From NCBI RefSeq assembly GCF_006517275.1, contig NZ_CP041191.1, forward strand, positions 4,025,001-4,089,000: a stretch of 64,000 nt of DNA, in the 5' to 3' direction. Shown here piece by piece: positions 9,761 through 18,280 of this stretch. Both the position numbers and the translations under genes were made by a program. The DNA is from Labrenzia sp. PHM005 (GTDB lineage Bacteria > Pseudomonadota > Alphaproteobacteria > Rhizobiales > Stappiaceae). The notes beneath the pieces were generated by a model. The model worked only from the letters and a program-made list of their open reading frames with translations. It searched no databases and was not told where the DNA came from. How positions within the stretch are numbered: the stretch's first letter is position 1; the number at the start of each line of letters is the position of its first letter.

Positions 9761-9932
9761 GCCGTCTCCCATCGGGTGTGTTAAGTGTTTGAAGTATCGG
9801 CGTGTTGGCCGAGTTCTTGATGCCAACAATATCCAGCGCAATGCGTTTGCGCCAGTGGCAAAGACTGGCCGCATGGTTTGCCGAACGCTGAGCTACGCTT
9901 TTAGAGGGCCGTTTCGGTCTCTATGCGAACGG

Positions 9933-10649
9933 TCAATCGACCCGGTCGATCAGCTGCTGAATGGCGGATACTGAAAAGAGATACAGACTGGCGAGCGTGA
10001 AGATCGTTGCAGAGAAAGTGTTCAACACCATGCCGTCTAAAATCGCCATTGCCGCCAGCGCCATCCACAGCAGTGTCACGGGCAGAGTGATCATACGCCA
10101 GCGTTTCACACGTACCGGATGGACAAAGCGGACCGGCGCAAAAGTCAAGGCACAGCACGCCAGAACAACGGCAATTGTAAAGCCTTCAGAGGGCGACAAG
10201 ACTAGCAAGCCGAAGACGACCATGTTCCAGCCGGCCGGGAATCCCTTGAAGGATCCATCCGGTGTTTTCATGCCGTTGTCGGCAAAATAAAGCGCACCGG
10301 TGAAGACGACCAATCCACCGCAGATCCAGTTCCACGGATTGGACAGCATCAGGCTCCAGGACAGCGCAAACGCCGGCAGGAAGACATAAGTCGCGTAATC
10401 AATGACAAAGTCGAGCGACGCACCCGACCACCGCGGCAATCGTTCCGCCACGTTGAATTTCCGGGCGAGCGGACCATCAATGCCATCAACAAACAGGGCG
10501 AGGCCAAGCCAGGCAAACATTTCGTCCCACTTGCCTTGAGCACCGGCAAGAAGCGCAATCAATGCGATCGGAGCCCCGGAAGCTGTCAGAACATGAATCA
10601 AAAACAGCGCAGGTTCCGGCGCGAGTTTGCCAGGCGTTACGTCCGTCAC
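9933..10649 (-). CDS. pcs: phosphatidylcholine synthase
   Basis: Membrane enzyme that condenses CDP-diacylglycerol with choline to give phosphatidylcholine and CMP, a pathway typical of host-associated or marine alphaproteobacteria. The 238-residue protein carries the CDP-alcohol phosphotransferase core, seen as FVDGIDGPLARKFNV and, after a spacer, GASLDFVIDYATYVFLPAF, and about eight hydrophobic segments. The probable start is GTG at 10649, with AGAGGA about nine bases upstream. It stands alone, with the DUF2182 gene upstream on the same strand. Confidence 0.92.
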   Translation of the reverse strand: MTDVTPGKLAPEPALFLIHVLTASGAPIALIALLAGAQGKWDEMFAWLGLALFVDGIDGPLARKFNVAERLPRWSGASLDFVIDYATYVFLPAFALSWSLMLSNPWNWICGGLVVFTGALYFADNGMKTPDGSFKGFPAGWNMVVFGLLVLSPSEGFTIAVVLACCALTFAPVRFVHPVRVKRWRMITLPVTLLWMALAAMAILDGMVLNTFSATIFTLASLYLFSVSAIQQLIDRVD

Positions 10650-10824
10650 GGGCCTAGTCCTCTTTAGACATTAAGATCCGCGCTGAAACCAATCTGCAAT
10701 TCGCTGCGCGGTAGAAGCTCATGATGTGTATTCCCGACGGGAATTCTTTTGAGCCTGTCTGTTACTAATATTGCATATTGATGACAGTGTGAACCGGAAA
10801 ACACCAGAAACACTCCCGGCATCA

Positions 10825-11757
10825 TTAAGACGGTGTTGCCGGCCCACCGAGCACTATGCTCAAAGCCAGCGCTCCGCCCCAGATCAGCAGAAAAACGCCA
10901 ATGGCTGTTGGAAAGAAACGGCTGGGGAATGTTTTCTCCAGAGCCATCACCACGCCAAGCAAGGCGATCCAGAGAATATTCATCAGTCCAACAGCAAACA
11001 TGACAGTCATGACCGCCCAGCAGCAGCCAAGGCAAATCCAACCTTGCGCAATGCCCTCTTTGACCGAGTCGCTGATCCCATATCTCCCTGTATTTTTGGC
11101 GAAAGACCACCTTGGGTACCAGCACCTTTGAAGACAGGCTGTCTTGGCCGGTGTAAACTGATAAATCCCTGCAGCAATCAGAACGGATGCTGTCAGTGCC
11201 AGACTGACTGGGGCCATCATGTCGGAAAGCGCGCCCAACTTGGAGAGGCCAACTTGCGCCAAAGTTGCCACGATCGCGTAGCCGAGCCACACCGCCAAAT
11301 AGCCGGAAACAACGAAAACCGTAGATATAACGTTCAAACCCGGCCCAGAGCGGTGTTTTGAAATGTGCCGGTGAAAGCTTTTCAACATGGGAGTGGCGGA
11401 CGGCAGCATCATGGCCAGCGCCATCATCGCCCACATAAGGAAAATTTTCCCAACATCGACCCAAGTCAATTCCACGCTTGGCATGCCAAAGGTGGCACCA
11501 GCCGGCAAACACAGGACTGCCAGCGCTGCACGTGCATCATCCGGAAGCCCGCGGAAAATATTGAACTGATTGAGCAGACTCATACCAGGTCCGGCTTCCG
11601 CCATATCCATGACAGGCACCATGGCAGCAACCATGGCTATCAGATAAGCCCATCCGCTGATCGCAAGAGCGGCCACGACCACGATGACCAGCGGCCAGCC
11701 ACGAACTGTTTCCGGTTTTTGAGCAGTCGACGTTTCATAAGTATTCAAGGCGGGCAT
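10825..11757 (-). CDS. DUF2182 predicted metal-binding membrane protein
   Basis: Polytopic inner-membrane protein of unknown function (COG5486-type). Diagnostic features seen: MWAMMALAMMLPSATPML, and the cysteine-containing YQFTPAKTACLQRCWYP block followed by GWICLGCCWAVMTVMFAVG, with about seven membrane segments. ATG at 11757 (MPALNTYETS) is chosen; longer starts at 11841 (ATG) and 11853 (TTG) are in frame but add a hydrophilic stretch. The ribosome-binding site is weak for all of them. No neighbour suggests a metal or partner. Confidence 0.82.
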   Translation of the reverse strand: MPALNTYETSTAQKPETVRGWPLVIVVVAALAISGWAYLIAMVAAMVPVMDMAEAGPGMSLLNQFNIFRGLPDDARAALAVLCLPAGATFGMPSVELTWVDVGKIFLMWAMMALAMMLPSATPMLKSFHRHISKHRSGPGLNVISTVFVVSGYLAVWLGYAIVATLAQVGLSKLGALSDMMAPVSLALTASVLIAAGIYQFTPAKTACLQRCWYPRWSFAKNTGRYGISDSVKEGIAQGWICLGCCWAVMTVMFAVGLMNILWIALLGVVMALEKTFPSRFFPTAIGVFLLIWGGALALSIVLGGPATPS

Positions 11758-11972
11758 AGTTCCAATCGTCAATGAGGCTTGTGACGGGGTTTTATCTACA
11801 TGATACCGGCACTCATCCCTGAGCCAATTGATTTGTCTCATAGTCCGGGCCAATCCTGAACGCCATCAAAAGCTGGTTTGTTAGGTGCGTAATTTGGTCC
11901 TGTTGATCTTTCAGGTTAAATGACCAATTTCGAACAGACAGACAAATGCTGAGCAGTGAGCCTGGTAGATTT

Positions 11973-13175
11973 ATGGCACGGACCAAAAAAGACGTTCTTT
12001 ATGATGCAGTTGTTGTCGGCGGTGGGCCGTCCGGGCGGATCGCAGCCCTTGCCCTGGCACGTTCCGGCCTGCAAACCGCACTTATAGCCCCGCTAGAGGC
12101 ACCGGCGGATGAACGCACAACGGCCTTGTGGCAAAAGTCGCTCGACCTTTTGAAAGATCTCGGCATTTGGAATGAGATCGAGCTCAATGCCGAACCTCTC
12201 AAAAAAATGCGTATGATCGATGGGACGGAACGGCTGATCCGGGCACCCGAAACAGTCTTCAACAGTGCAGAGCTCGGTGTCGAGGAATTTGGCTACAACA
12301 TCGTCAATTCGAAAATGAACGACGTCTTGGCCAAGGCCTGCGCCATAGAAGCCAATCTGACCTGTGTGGATGATTTTGCAGAAGAAGCCGATTTCAGCGG
12401 CACCCAAGCTACGATCACCACGAAATCCGGTCTAGCAGTGACGGCTGCATTGGCCGTCGCGGCCGATGGCCGCAATTCGAAGATGCGGTCTGCAGCTGGG
12501 ATTGAGGTCAAACGCTGGTCTTATCCGCAAACCGCGCTGGTTCTTAATCTGGACCACACCCTGCCGCATCATGGTGTTTCAACAGAATTCCACACCGCGA
12601 CCGGACCGTTCACCCTGGTTCCCCTGCCCGGCCGCCGCTCCTCACTTGTCTGTGTGGAAACTGCAGAAACCGCGGAACGGCTCAAAACCATGAATAAGGC
12701 TCTGCTGGCCCGCGAGCTGGAAGACAGGGCCCGGTCCGTCCTCGGCAAATTCACGGTGATTTCAGAACCTCAGACGTTTCCGCTCTCTGGGATGACCGCT
12801 CAATCGGTAATTGCTCCGAGATTGGCTTTGCTTGGTGAAACCGCTCATGTCTTCCCGCCGGTTGGTGCCCAGGGGCTCAATCTCTCCATGCGCGATATAT
12901 CTGACTTGGTTTCAACCGTGGCCACAGCGAAACAGAAAGGTCAGGACCTCGGCAGTCTTACGGCTTTGAAACCCTATGAAACCAAAAGGATGTCGGACAT
13001 CCGCTCGCGCACAAATGCGGTCGACATGCTGAACCGCTCGCTTTTGACCGAATTTCTGCCAGTTCAGGCGGCCCGCAGCGTGGGGATGTATTTGGCCGGT
13101 AAGATCGGCCCCTTCCGCCGCCTGCTGATGCGCGAAGGCATGGCACCCGGAACCGGGTTCCAACTGCGTCCATGA
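11973..13175 (+). CDS. UbiH/UbiF-family FAD-dependent hydroxylase
   Basis: Flavin aromatic hydroxylase of the ubiquinone-pathway class (UbiH/UbiF/VisC/COQ6). Seen: N-terminal dinucleotide fold VVVGGGPSGRIAALALARSG, the AVAADGRNSKMR block (DG motif), and the second FAD motif LLGETAHVFPPVGAQGLNLSMRD around residue 290. About 400 residues, the normal size. A closely spaced GGTAG precedes the ATG at 11973; an in-frame ATG at 11946 would add nine residues. The exact ring position hydroxylated cannot be told from sequence. It stands as a single gene, divergent from the DUF2182 gene. Confidence 0.9.
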   Translation: MARTKKDVLYDAVVVGGGPSGRIAALALARSGLQTALIAPLEAPADERTTALWQKSLDLLKDLGIWNEIELNAEPLKKMRMIDGTERLIRAPETVFNSAELGVEEFGYNIVNSKMNDVLAKACAIEANLTCVDDFAEEADFSGTQATITTKSGLAVTAALAVAADGRNSKMRSAAGIEVKRWSYPQTALVLNLDHTLPHHGVSTEFHTATGPFTLVPLPGRRSSLVCVETAETAERLKTMNKALLARELEDRARSVLGKFTVISEPQTFPLSGMTAQSVIAPRLALLGETAHVFPPVGAQGLNLSMRDISDLVSTVATAKQKGQDLGSLTALKPYETKRMSDIRSRTNAVDMLNRSLLTEFLPVQAARSVGMYLAGKIGPFRRLLMREGMAPGTGFQLRP

Positions 13176-13194
13176 TGTTAAGGCAGGATGCCGG

Positions 13195-13605
13195 TTACTT
13201 GCCGGTGCTTTTCTTCCGGCTGTGGTAGGTCAAGGCCATCAGGATGATTTGGCGAAGTTGCGGGATCGGCAGCGGCTGGGCAAGCGAAAGATGGATGCTG
13301 CGGTCGCCGCCAAATGTCATTTCCGGAAATAGCCCGCGCCACTCCGACACAAGGCTGCTCTGACAATTCACATAAAGAGCGATGTCGCCTTGATCAGAGG
13401 TGTCCTTGTCGATCCGGATTGTCGTTCCAGACTTCGGCCGTTCAGTCAGATAACTGAGCTGCCCCCACTTCACCGTCTCAACTACCTTGCCGACGCCCTC
13501 GGCCTCTGACGCTGTCTCGTGAATAAGACTGCGGATCTCCAACAATGCAGTTTTGACGGCGTCCGGATACTTCTCGATGACCGCAAGCGCCGGTTTTTCA
13601 CCCAT
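13195..13605 (-). CDS. DUF1801 domain protein
   Basis: Small soluble protein (136 residues) of the DUF1801/YdhG-like fold. Seen: LLEIRSLIHETASEAEGV, ETVKWGQLSYLTE and the C-terminal IRQIILMALTYHS-type helix. Family members are of unknown biochemical role. The ATG is one base past the stop codon of the AEC transporter gene, so its ribosome-binding site lies inside that gene and the two are probably translationally coupled. The 3' end converges on the hydroxylase gene. Confidence 0.85.
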   Translation of the reverse strand: MGEKPALAVIEKYPDAVKTALLEIRSLIHETASEAEGVGKVVETVKWGQLSYLTERPKSGTTIRIDKDTSDQGDIALYVNCQSSLVSEWRGLFPEMTFGGDRSIHLSLAQPLPIPQLRQIILMALTYHSRKKSTGK

Positions 13606-13606
13606 G

Positions 13607-14584
13607 TCAGCCCCCGCTGATAATCTCTGAAAATCCTGTCGGCAGAACCCCGGTGGTAATCGCCCAAATGAAACCTGTCACCGTAACAATTGATACGACC
13701 GTTCCAATCAATACGAAACTCGAGGCCCGCTGCACATAAGTTCCATAGTGCTGGGCCAGCACAAAAACATTGGTAGCCGGAGGCAAGCAAGCCATCAGAA
13801 CCGCTGTTGCAATCCACACCGGATCAATTCCGCCGATCCAGGTCAACAACAAGAAGATCAAAAGAGGGTGCGCAATCAATTTCACGCCCAGCACAATCGG
13901 CAGTTCCACCGGAATGCGCCCAATCGGACGGAGAGCGATGCTAACGCCCATGGCAAACAGCGCGCATGGTGCGGCGGCATTGCTGAGGTACTTCAGCAAG
14001 GTTGCAAAAGCCGTGGGCTGCTGCAGTTCGAAGGCAGCCGCCAAAACACCGGCAATCGTTGCCAGGATGAACGGATGAGTGAAAATCCGCCAAAGTATGT
14101 TTTTGACGGTCCCGACCAGTGTTTCATTTTCCGCCCCGGCGACAGCCATCATCATTGGCGCCAGAATAAACATCAATGCGTTGTCGAATGACAAGATCAG
14201 GGCAGTTGGAACGGTCGCCTCTTCGCCAAGCACCGCCAAAGTCAGGCCTGGCCCCATATAACCAACGTTGGAATAGGCGCCGGCAATCCCGAGGATCGTC
14301 GATTCGGCAATGCTTCCCCGGGTCGCGACCACACCGATGCAAAAGGAAACCGCAAACACAATGTAAGTAGTAAAGGTCGTTGCAGCGATGTAGGACAGAT
14401 TGGCCAGCTCTTCGAACGGCGTTCCGGACAAGAGCCGGAAGAACAAGGCGGGAAGCGCCATATAGACAACGAAGAAATTCATCCAGCTGAGGCCAGATTC
14501 CGGAATTTTTTTAATTTTTCCGGCGGCAAAACCCAGAAAAATCAGTCCGAAAAACGGCAATGACAGTGAAATGACATTCTGCAT
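13607..14584 (-). CDS. AEC-family (auxin efflux carrier-like) transporter
   Basis: Inner-membrane transporter of about 325 residues with ten predicted hydrophobic segments. Seen: MQNVISLSLPFFGLIFLGFA at the N-terminus, AYSNVGYMGPGLTLAVLGEEA, FILAPMMMA, and the C-terminal MACLPPATNVFVLAQHYG that is highly characteristic of the AEC family (malonate/auxin carriers). ATG 14584 is chosen because the family begins with this hydrophobic helix; the open frame extends to 14743 with a non-membrane stretch. Substrate unknown. Confidence 0.9.
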   Translation of the reverse strand: MQNVISLSLPFFGLIFLGFAAGKIKKIPESGLSWMNFFVVYMALPALFFRLLSGTPFEELANLSYIAATTFTTYIVFAVSFCIGVVATRGSIAESTILGIAGAYSNVGYMGPGLTLAVLGEEATVPTALILSFDNALMFILAPMMMAVAGAENETLVGTVKNILWRIFTHPFILATIAGVLAAAFELQQPTAFATLLKYLSNAAAPCALFAMGVSIALRPIGRIPVELPIVLGVKLIAHPLLIFLLLTWIGGIDPVWIATAVLMACLPPATNVFVLAQHYGTYVQRASSFVLIGTVVSIVTVTGFIWAITTGVLPTGFSEIISGG

Positions 14585-14841
14585 GGTCGATCTGATAACA
14601 GTGGGTCGGCGGGTACAACGGTCGCAAGGGCTGCCCGGAGCTTGCATATTCTGCCGGGCTTCGATAAGCACCCGAGCATGCAGGACGGCGTGCCGGACAG
14701 CATACCAATCAGGTCTTGAGGCGAACCGCAAGGCCATAAACAATCACAAGGCGCCTATTCGTCTTCTTTCAGTAAACTGCGCGCTAAGAAACTGGCGGAA
14801 AAACCGCCGCAACTGGCACTCCCTGGATCCGTTCCTATCTG

Positions 14842-15738
14842 ATGACTTTCAAAAACCACCTCGAAAGCCTGCTGCTCTCAATGGCAATCGGCCTGTTCCG
14901 GTTGTTTCCGGTGGATTTTGCTTCTTGGCTGATGGGACGCTGCTGGCGCCTGTTCGCACCTTTGAATGCCCGGCATAAACGCGCCCTTACCCATTTAAAG
15001 AACGCCTATCCGGATATGCCACTTGAAGAGCGCGAGAAAATTGTCCTTGGAATGTGGGACAATCTCGGGCGTGTGGCTGCTGAAACCTTTCACATCGACC
15101 GGCTACTGGCCGAAGACGGCCGTTTTGTTACCGACGCCGACGAGACGACACAAAGGGTGTTACGCGGTGAACAAGGCTGTCTCTTTGTCTCCTTCCACAG
15201 CGGCAATTGGGAAATGTGCGTTCAACCGGCCGTCCGCAGTGGAATAGAAATCACTGGTGTCTATCAGGCGCTTAAGAATCCCGAAGCCGACAAAGCTCTG
15301 CGATCCCTTCGGGAGGATCTTTATAAGGGCGGATTGTTGTCGAAAGGCCACCAAACTGCCCGCAAACTTCTTTCCACTCTGAAAGCCGGCGGTATAGTTG
15401 CCATTATGGGAGACTTGCGCGAAACCCGTGGCATTCAAGTGCCGTTTTTCGGGCAAATGGCCTATGCCAACCCAATTCCCGCCTCTATGGCGCGGTCTTG
15501 CAAAGTTCCCATCGTTCTCGGCCGGGTCATCCGCACCAATGGTGTGAACTTCCGTATTGAGGGCCGTGCGATCGAAGTTCCGGTCACGGACGACCGCCAA
15601 GCTGACATTGAAGTAGCCACAGCCCAGATCCACCAAATTTTTGAAGGCTGGATCCGCGAACATCCCGAACAATGGATGTGGATCCACAAAAAATGGGCTT
15701 CCGCCGGAAATGCTGCCCCTGCGCAAGACGCGGTCTAA
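14842..15738 (+). CDS. LpxL/HtrB-type lysophospholipid/lauroyl acyltransferase
   Basis: Inner-membrane acyltransferase of the lipid A secondary acyltransferase superfamily; it may act on lipid A or a lysophospholipid. It is 298 residues with an N-terminal hydrophobic anchor (LLSMAIGLFRLFPV), the catalytic H-x4-E block seen as FHSGNWEM (about residue 118), GGIVAIMGDLRETRGIQVPFFG, and C-terminal EHPEQWMWIHKKW, which is strongly characteristic. No lipid A genes adjoin it, so the substrate is not fixed. Confidence 0.9.
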   Translation: MTFKNHLESLLLSMAIGLFRLFPVDFASWLMGRCWRLFAPLNARHKRALTHLKNAYPDMPLEEREKIVLGMWDNLGRVAAETFHIDRLLAEDGRFVTDADETTQRVLRGEQGCLFVSFHSGNWEMCVQPAVRSGIEITGVYQALKNPEADKALRSLREDLYKGGLLSKGHQTARKLLSTLKAGGIVAIMGDLRETRGIQVPFFGQMAYANPIPASMARSCKVPIVLGRVIRTNGVNFRIEGRAIEVPVTDDRQADIEVATAQIHQIFEGWIREHPEQWMWIHKKWASAGNAAPAQDAV

Positions 15739-15792
15739 GGATCAGTAAGTTTCGCCTTTCGGAGTATGGTTGCACCGCAACATTAAGGATAT

Positions 15793-16869
15793 ATGCTTAG
15801 TCCGACGAATGAGGAGGACAGCATTTTGACGAAGACCCCGAGCGCATTTTACAAGCCACTCGCCATTGGTGCGCCAGAGCCTTTCCGTGAATTGCCGGTG
15901 ACATTGGAGCGCATGATCCACTTTGTGCCGCCGCACATTGAGAAAATGCGGGCAAAGGTTCCAGATTTGATCAAAAAGGTCGATGTTGTCCTTGGTAATT
16001 TGGAAGACGCAATTCCGGCTGATGCCAAGACCGACGCGCGCCGCGGCTTCATTCAAATGGCCCAGGACAACGATTTTGGCCAAACAGGTTTGTGGACCCG
16101 GGTCAATTGTCTAAACAGCCCCTGGTTTTTGGATGATCTGATGGAAATTGTTCCAGCGGTCGGTGAAAAACTGGATGTGATCATGCTGCCAAAGGTGGAA
16201 GGTCCTTGGGACATTCATTACCTCGATCAACTGTTGGCTCAATTGGAAGCCAAGGCTGGGATTTCCAAGCCGATCATGATCCACGCCATTCTGGAAACAG
16301 CGGAAGGCGTTAAAAACGTCGAGGCGATCGCAGCGGCAAGCCCGCGTATGCACGGCATGAGCCTTGGCCCGGCGGATCTTGCCGCGTCCCGTGGCATGAA
16401 AACAACCCGCGTCGGCGGAGGTCATCCGGACTATGCAGTTCTAGCGGATGCATCTGAAGGTGCAGCGCGGGCCGCCTATCAACAGGACCTGTGGCATTAC
16501 ACCGTCGCCAAGATGGTGGATGCGTGCCTGTCCTATGGTCTGAAACCGTTTTATGGCCCATTCGGTGACTTCTCAGATACAGATGCCTGCGAGGGCCAAT
16601 TCCGCAACGCCTTCTTAATGGGCTGTCTGGGCGCTTGGTCCTTGCATCCGACACAGATCGATATTGCCAAACGGGTGTTCTCACCAGATCCTGGCGAAGT
16701 CGCCTTTGCTAAGAAGATTCTCGATGCCATGCCGGATGGGACTGGCGCCGTGATGATTGACGGCAAGATGCAGGATGATGCAACTTGGAAACAGGCTAAA
16801 GTGATTGTTGACCTGGCTAAACTTGTGGCGTCGAAAGACGCTGATTTGGCGGAAATCTACGGTCTTTAG
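15793..16869 (+). CDS. mcl: HpcH/HpaI-type CoA-ester lyase (malyl-CoA lyase-like)
   Basis: Aldolase-type enzyme that cleaves or condenses malyl-CoA or beta-methylmalyl-CoA, cytoplasmic and Mg-dependent. Seen: [50 protein letters not shown] (metal glutamate), [13 protein letters not shown], and [14 protein letters not shown]. Length 358 is slightly longer than typical Mcl1. Two starts compete: ATG 15793 with AAGGA close by, or TTG 15826 (ten bases after GGAGG), which gives a family-like N-terminus. No other ethylmalonyl-CoA or serine-cycle genes are in the window, so pathway assignment is inference. Confidence 0.85.
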   Translation: MLSPTNEEDSILTKTPSAFYKPLAIGAPEPFRELPVTLERMIHFVPPHIEKMRAKVPDLIKKVDVVLGNLEDAIPADAKTDARRGFIQMAQDNDFGQTGLWTRVNCLNSPWFLDDLMEIVPAVGEKLDVIMLPKVEGPWDIHYLDQLLAQLEAKAGISKPIMIHAILETAEGVKNVEAIAAASPRMHGMSLGPADLAASRGMKTTRVGGGHPDYAVLADASEGAARAAYQQDLWHYTVAKMVDACLSYGLKPFYGPFGDFSDTDACEGQFRNAFLMGCLGAWSLHPTQIDIAKRVFSPDPGEVAFAKKILDAMPDGTGAVMIDGKMQDDATWKQAKVIVDLAKLVASKDADLAEIYGL

Positions 16870-16972
16870 ACTTCGGCAAGTTTGCTGGCATAAAGTTGTG
16901 CACTAGAACGCTTGCATGTTGGTGGATGTAACTGTAATCCGGCGCGTGCAAGCAGTTGGTGAATGAGTAACC

Positions 16973-17296
16973 ATGCGTACGGCTAAATTTAAAATCGGGC
17001 AGGTGGTCAAACACCGGATTTACCCCTTCCGTGGGGTAATCTTTGATGTCGACCCGACGTTCAACAATACCGAAGAATGGTGGGATGCCATTCCAGAGGA
17101 TGTGCGTCCAAAGCGCGATCAGCCTTTTTACCATTTACTCGCCGAAAACGAAGAAACCGAATATGTCGCCTATGTCAGTGAACAGAACCTTGTTCCAGAC
17201 ATGACCGGCGAGCCCGTGCGGCACCCGCAAGTCGAGGAAATCTTCGAAGAACAGTCAGACGGGTCGTACCTGCCGCGTACTGTCGAAATGCACTGA
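16973..17296 (+). CDS. hspQ: heat shock protein HspQ
   Basis: 107-residue member of the YccV/hemimethylated-DNA-binding fold. In enterobacteria HspQ enhances Lon proteolysis (family knowledge). Seen: AKFKIGQVVKHRIYPFRGVI, DVDPTFNNTEEWW, QPFYHLLAEN and YVAYVSEQNLVPD, covering the entire domain. Single gene ending in a strong terminator. The length is normal and the start is unambiguous. Confidence 0.93.
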   Translation: MRTAKFKIGQVVKHRIYPFRGVIFDVDPTFNNTEEWWDAIPEDVRPKRDQPFYHLLAENEETEYVAYVSEQNLVPDMTGEPVRHPQVEEIFEEQSDGSYLPRTVEMH

Positions 17297-17326
17297 GCAG
17301 ATACCGGCAGCTTTTCCTACAATCAG

Positions 17327-17354
17327 AGACCGGGCTCAATTGCCCGGTCTTTTT
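17327..17354 (+). terminator. rho-independent terminator of hspQ
   Basis: Perfect 9-bp stem AGACCGGGC / GCCCGGTCT with a 6-base loop, followed by TTTTT. It begins 30 bases after the hspQ stop codon. Confidence 0.9.
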
Positions 17355-17378
17355 CATTTTGGCGGCGCCCAGAATGGC

Positions 17379-17409
17379 AAAAAGGCCGGAACGTTTCCGC
17401 TCCGGCCTT
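17379..17409 (-). terminator. rho-independent terminator of the IalB-family gene
   Basis: Inverted repeat AAGGCCGGA / TCCGGCCTT with a 10-base loop. On the minus strand the second arm runs into TTTTT, just past the stop codon at 17434. It stands back to back with the hspQ terminator. Confidence 0.85.
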
Positions 17410-17433
17410 CATATTTTTCGATTTCAGCCGATC

Positions 17434-18045
17434 TTACTGATTGGCTTTTTGAGCGTCGATCAGTTTCTGGCGGGCTTCATCAGCGCGTTTCTGCAGTTCG
17501 CTCTGTAGTTCTTCCTGGCGCTTCTGCAACTCGGCAAGGTTCATTGGTTCACCATCGTAAACCTTGGTGAAGCCAATCAAGGTCATCTTAAAGACGATTT
17601 CCTTGGCCTGCTGATTGAACGGGGTCACCCGCATTTCACCGCCTTGCTTCATCGCGTTGATGAAGTTGCTGTCAATTGCCAGCTCAGCATAACAAGCATT
17701 CGGTGCGCAGATGCTGTATTTTCCTTGAACCGGTTTGCTGTCATCAATCTGAATACGCAGACCCGGCTGGATCAAAACACCTGTCGGGACAGCAACAAGG
17801 AGCTTCTTACGGGCTTCGCCCTCAACTTCCTGAATAGCTATGTTGCTGAGAAATTGGCCGGTGTTGGTCCGCAACTCGATGGAAATAAAGCAGATTTCCT
17901 TTTTAGTTTGCGGATTGGTGTTACACGCTTTCGTCCAAGGGCTCTTTTCTTCCTGGGCGATTGCGGGAGCACCAGCGAAAGAAGACAGGGTCACGAGCGC
18001 ACCGGCCGCGCCTGCGATCAATCCTCTTTTCAAAACACTCATCAT
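17434..18045 (-). CDS. invasion-associated locus B (IalB) family periplasmic protein
   Basis: Exported protein of about 203 residues. The signal peptide is visible (KRGLIAGAAGALVTLSSFAG with cleavage near AIAQEE). The IalB domain follows, with paired cysteines (KACNTNPQTKKEICFISIEL and ICAPNACYAELAID) and VPTGVLIQPGLRIQID. The C-terminal 35 residues form a heptad-like Glu/Gln/Lys-rich coiled coil. ATG 18045 is chosen because GAGGA lies seven bases upstream; the open frame extends to 18159. In Bartonella the family is linked to erythrocyte invasion, but in free-living alphaproteobacteria the role is unknown. Confidence 0.9.
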   Translation of the reverse strand: MMSVLKRGLIAGAAGALVTLSSFAGAPAIAQEEKSPWTKACNTNPQTKKEICFISIELRTNTGQFLSNIAIQEVEGEARKKLLVAVPTGVLIQPGLRIQIDDSKPVQGKYSICAPNACYAELAIDSNFINAMKQGGEMRVTPFNQQAKEIVFKMTLIGFTKVYDGEPMNLAELQKRQEELQSELQKRADEARQKLIDAQKANQ

Positions 18046-18280
18046 CGAAACGTCCTCAATCGTGGGTGAGCAAATCTTTGCGCTGTTCTGTGACATTCCG
18101 GAAATAACCGCAAGGCCCGGCAGAACAAACCTGTCTGTTTTTATTGGTAAGACACCCAATTAGGGCAAGAGGGTGACCGATATGCAACGCACACCCTTAA
18201 CTGCGAAACAAATCTGAATATCTCTGAGTTTCCCACTTGCGCGGGGCGCCCACCAAGTATCCTTGTGATAGGCTTTCAAA

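Noticed and set aside
10664..11512. 282-codon minus-strand frame
   Set aside because: Out-of-frame shadow of the DUF2182 gene. Family motifs lie in the other frame.
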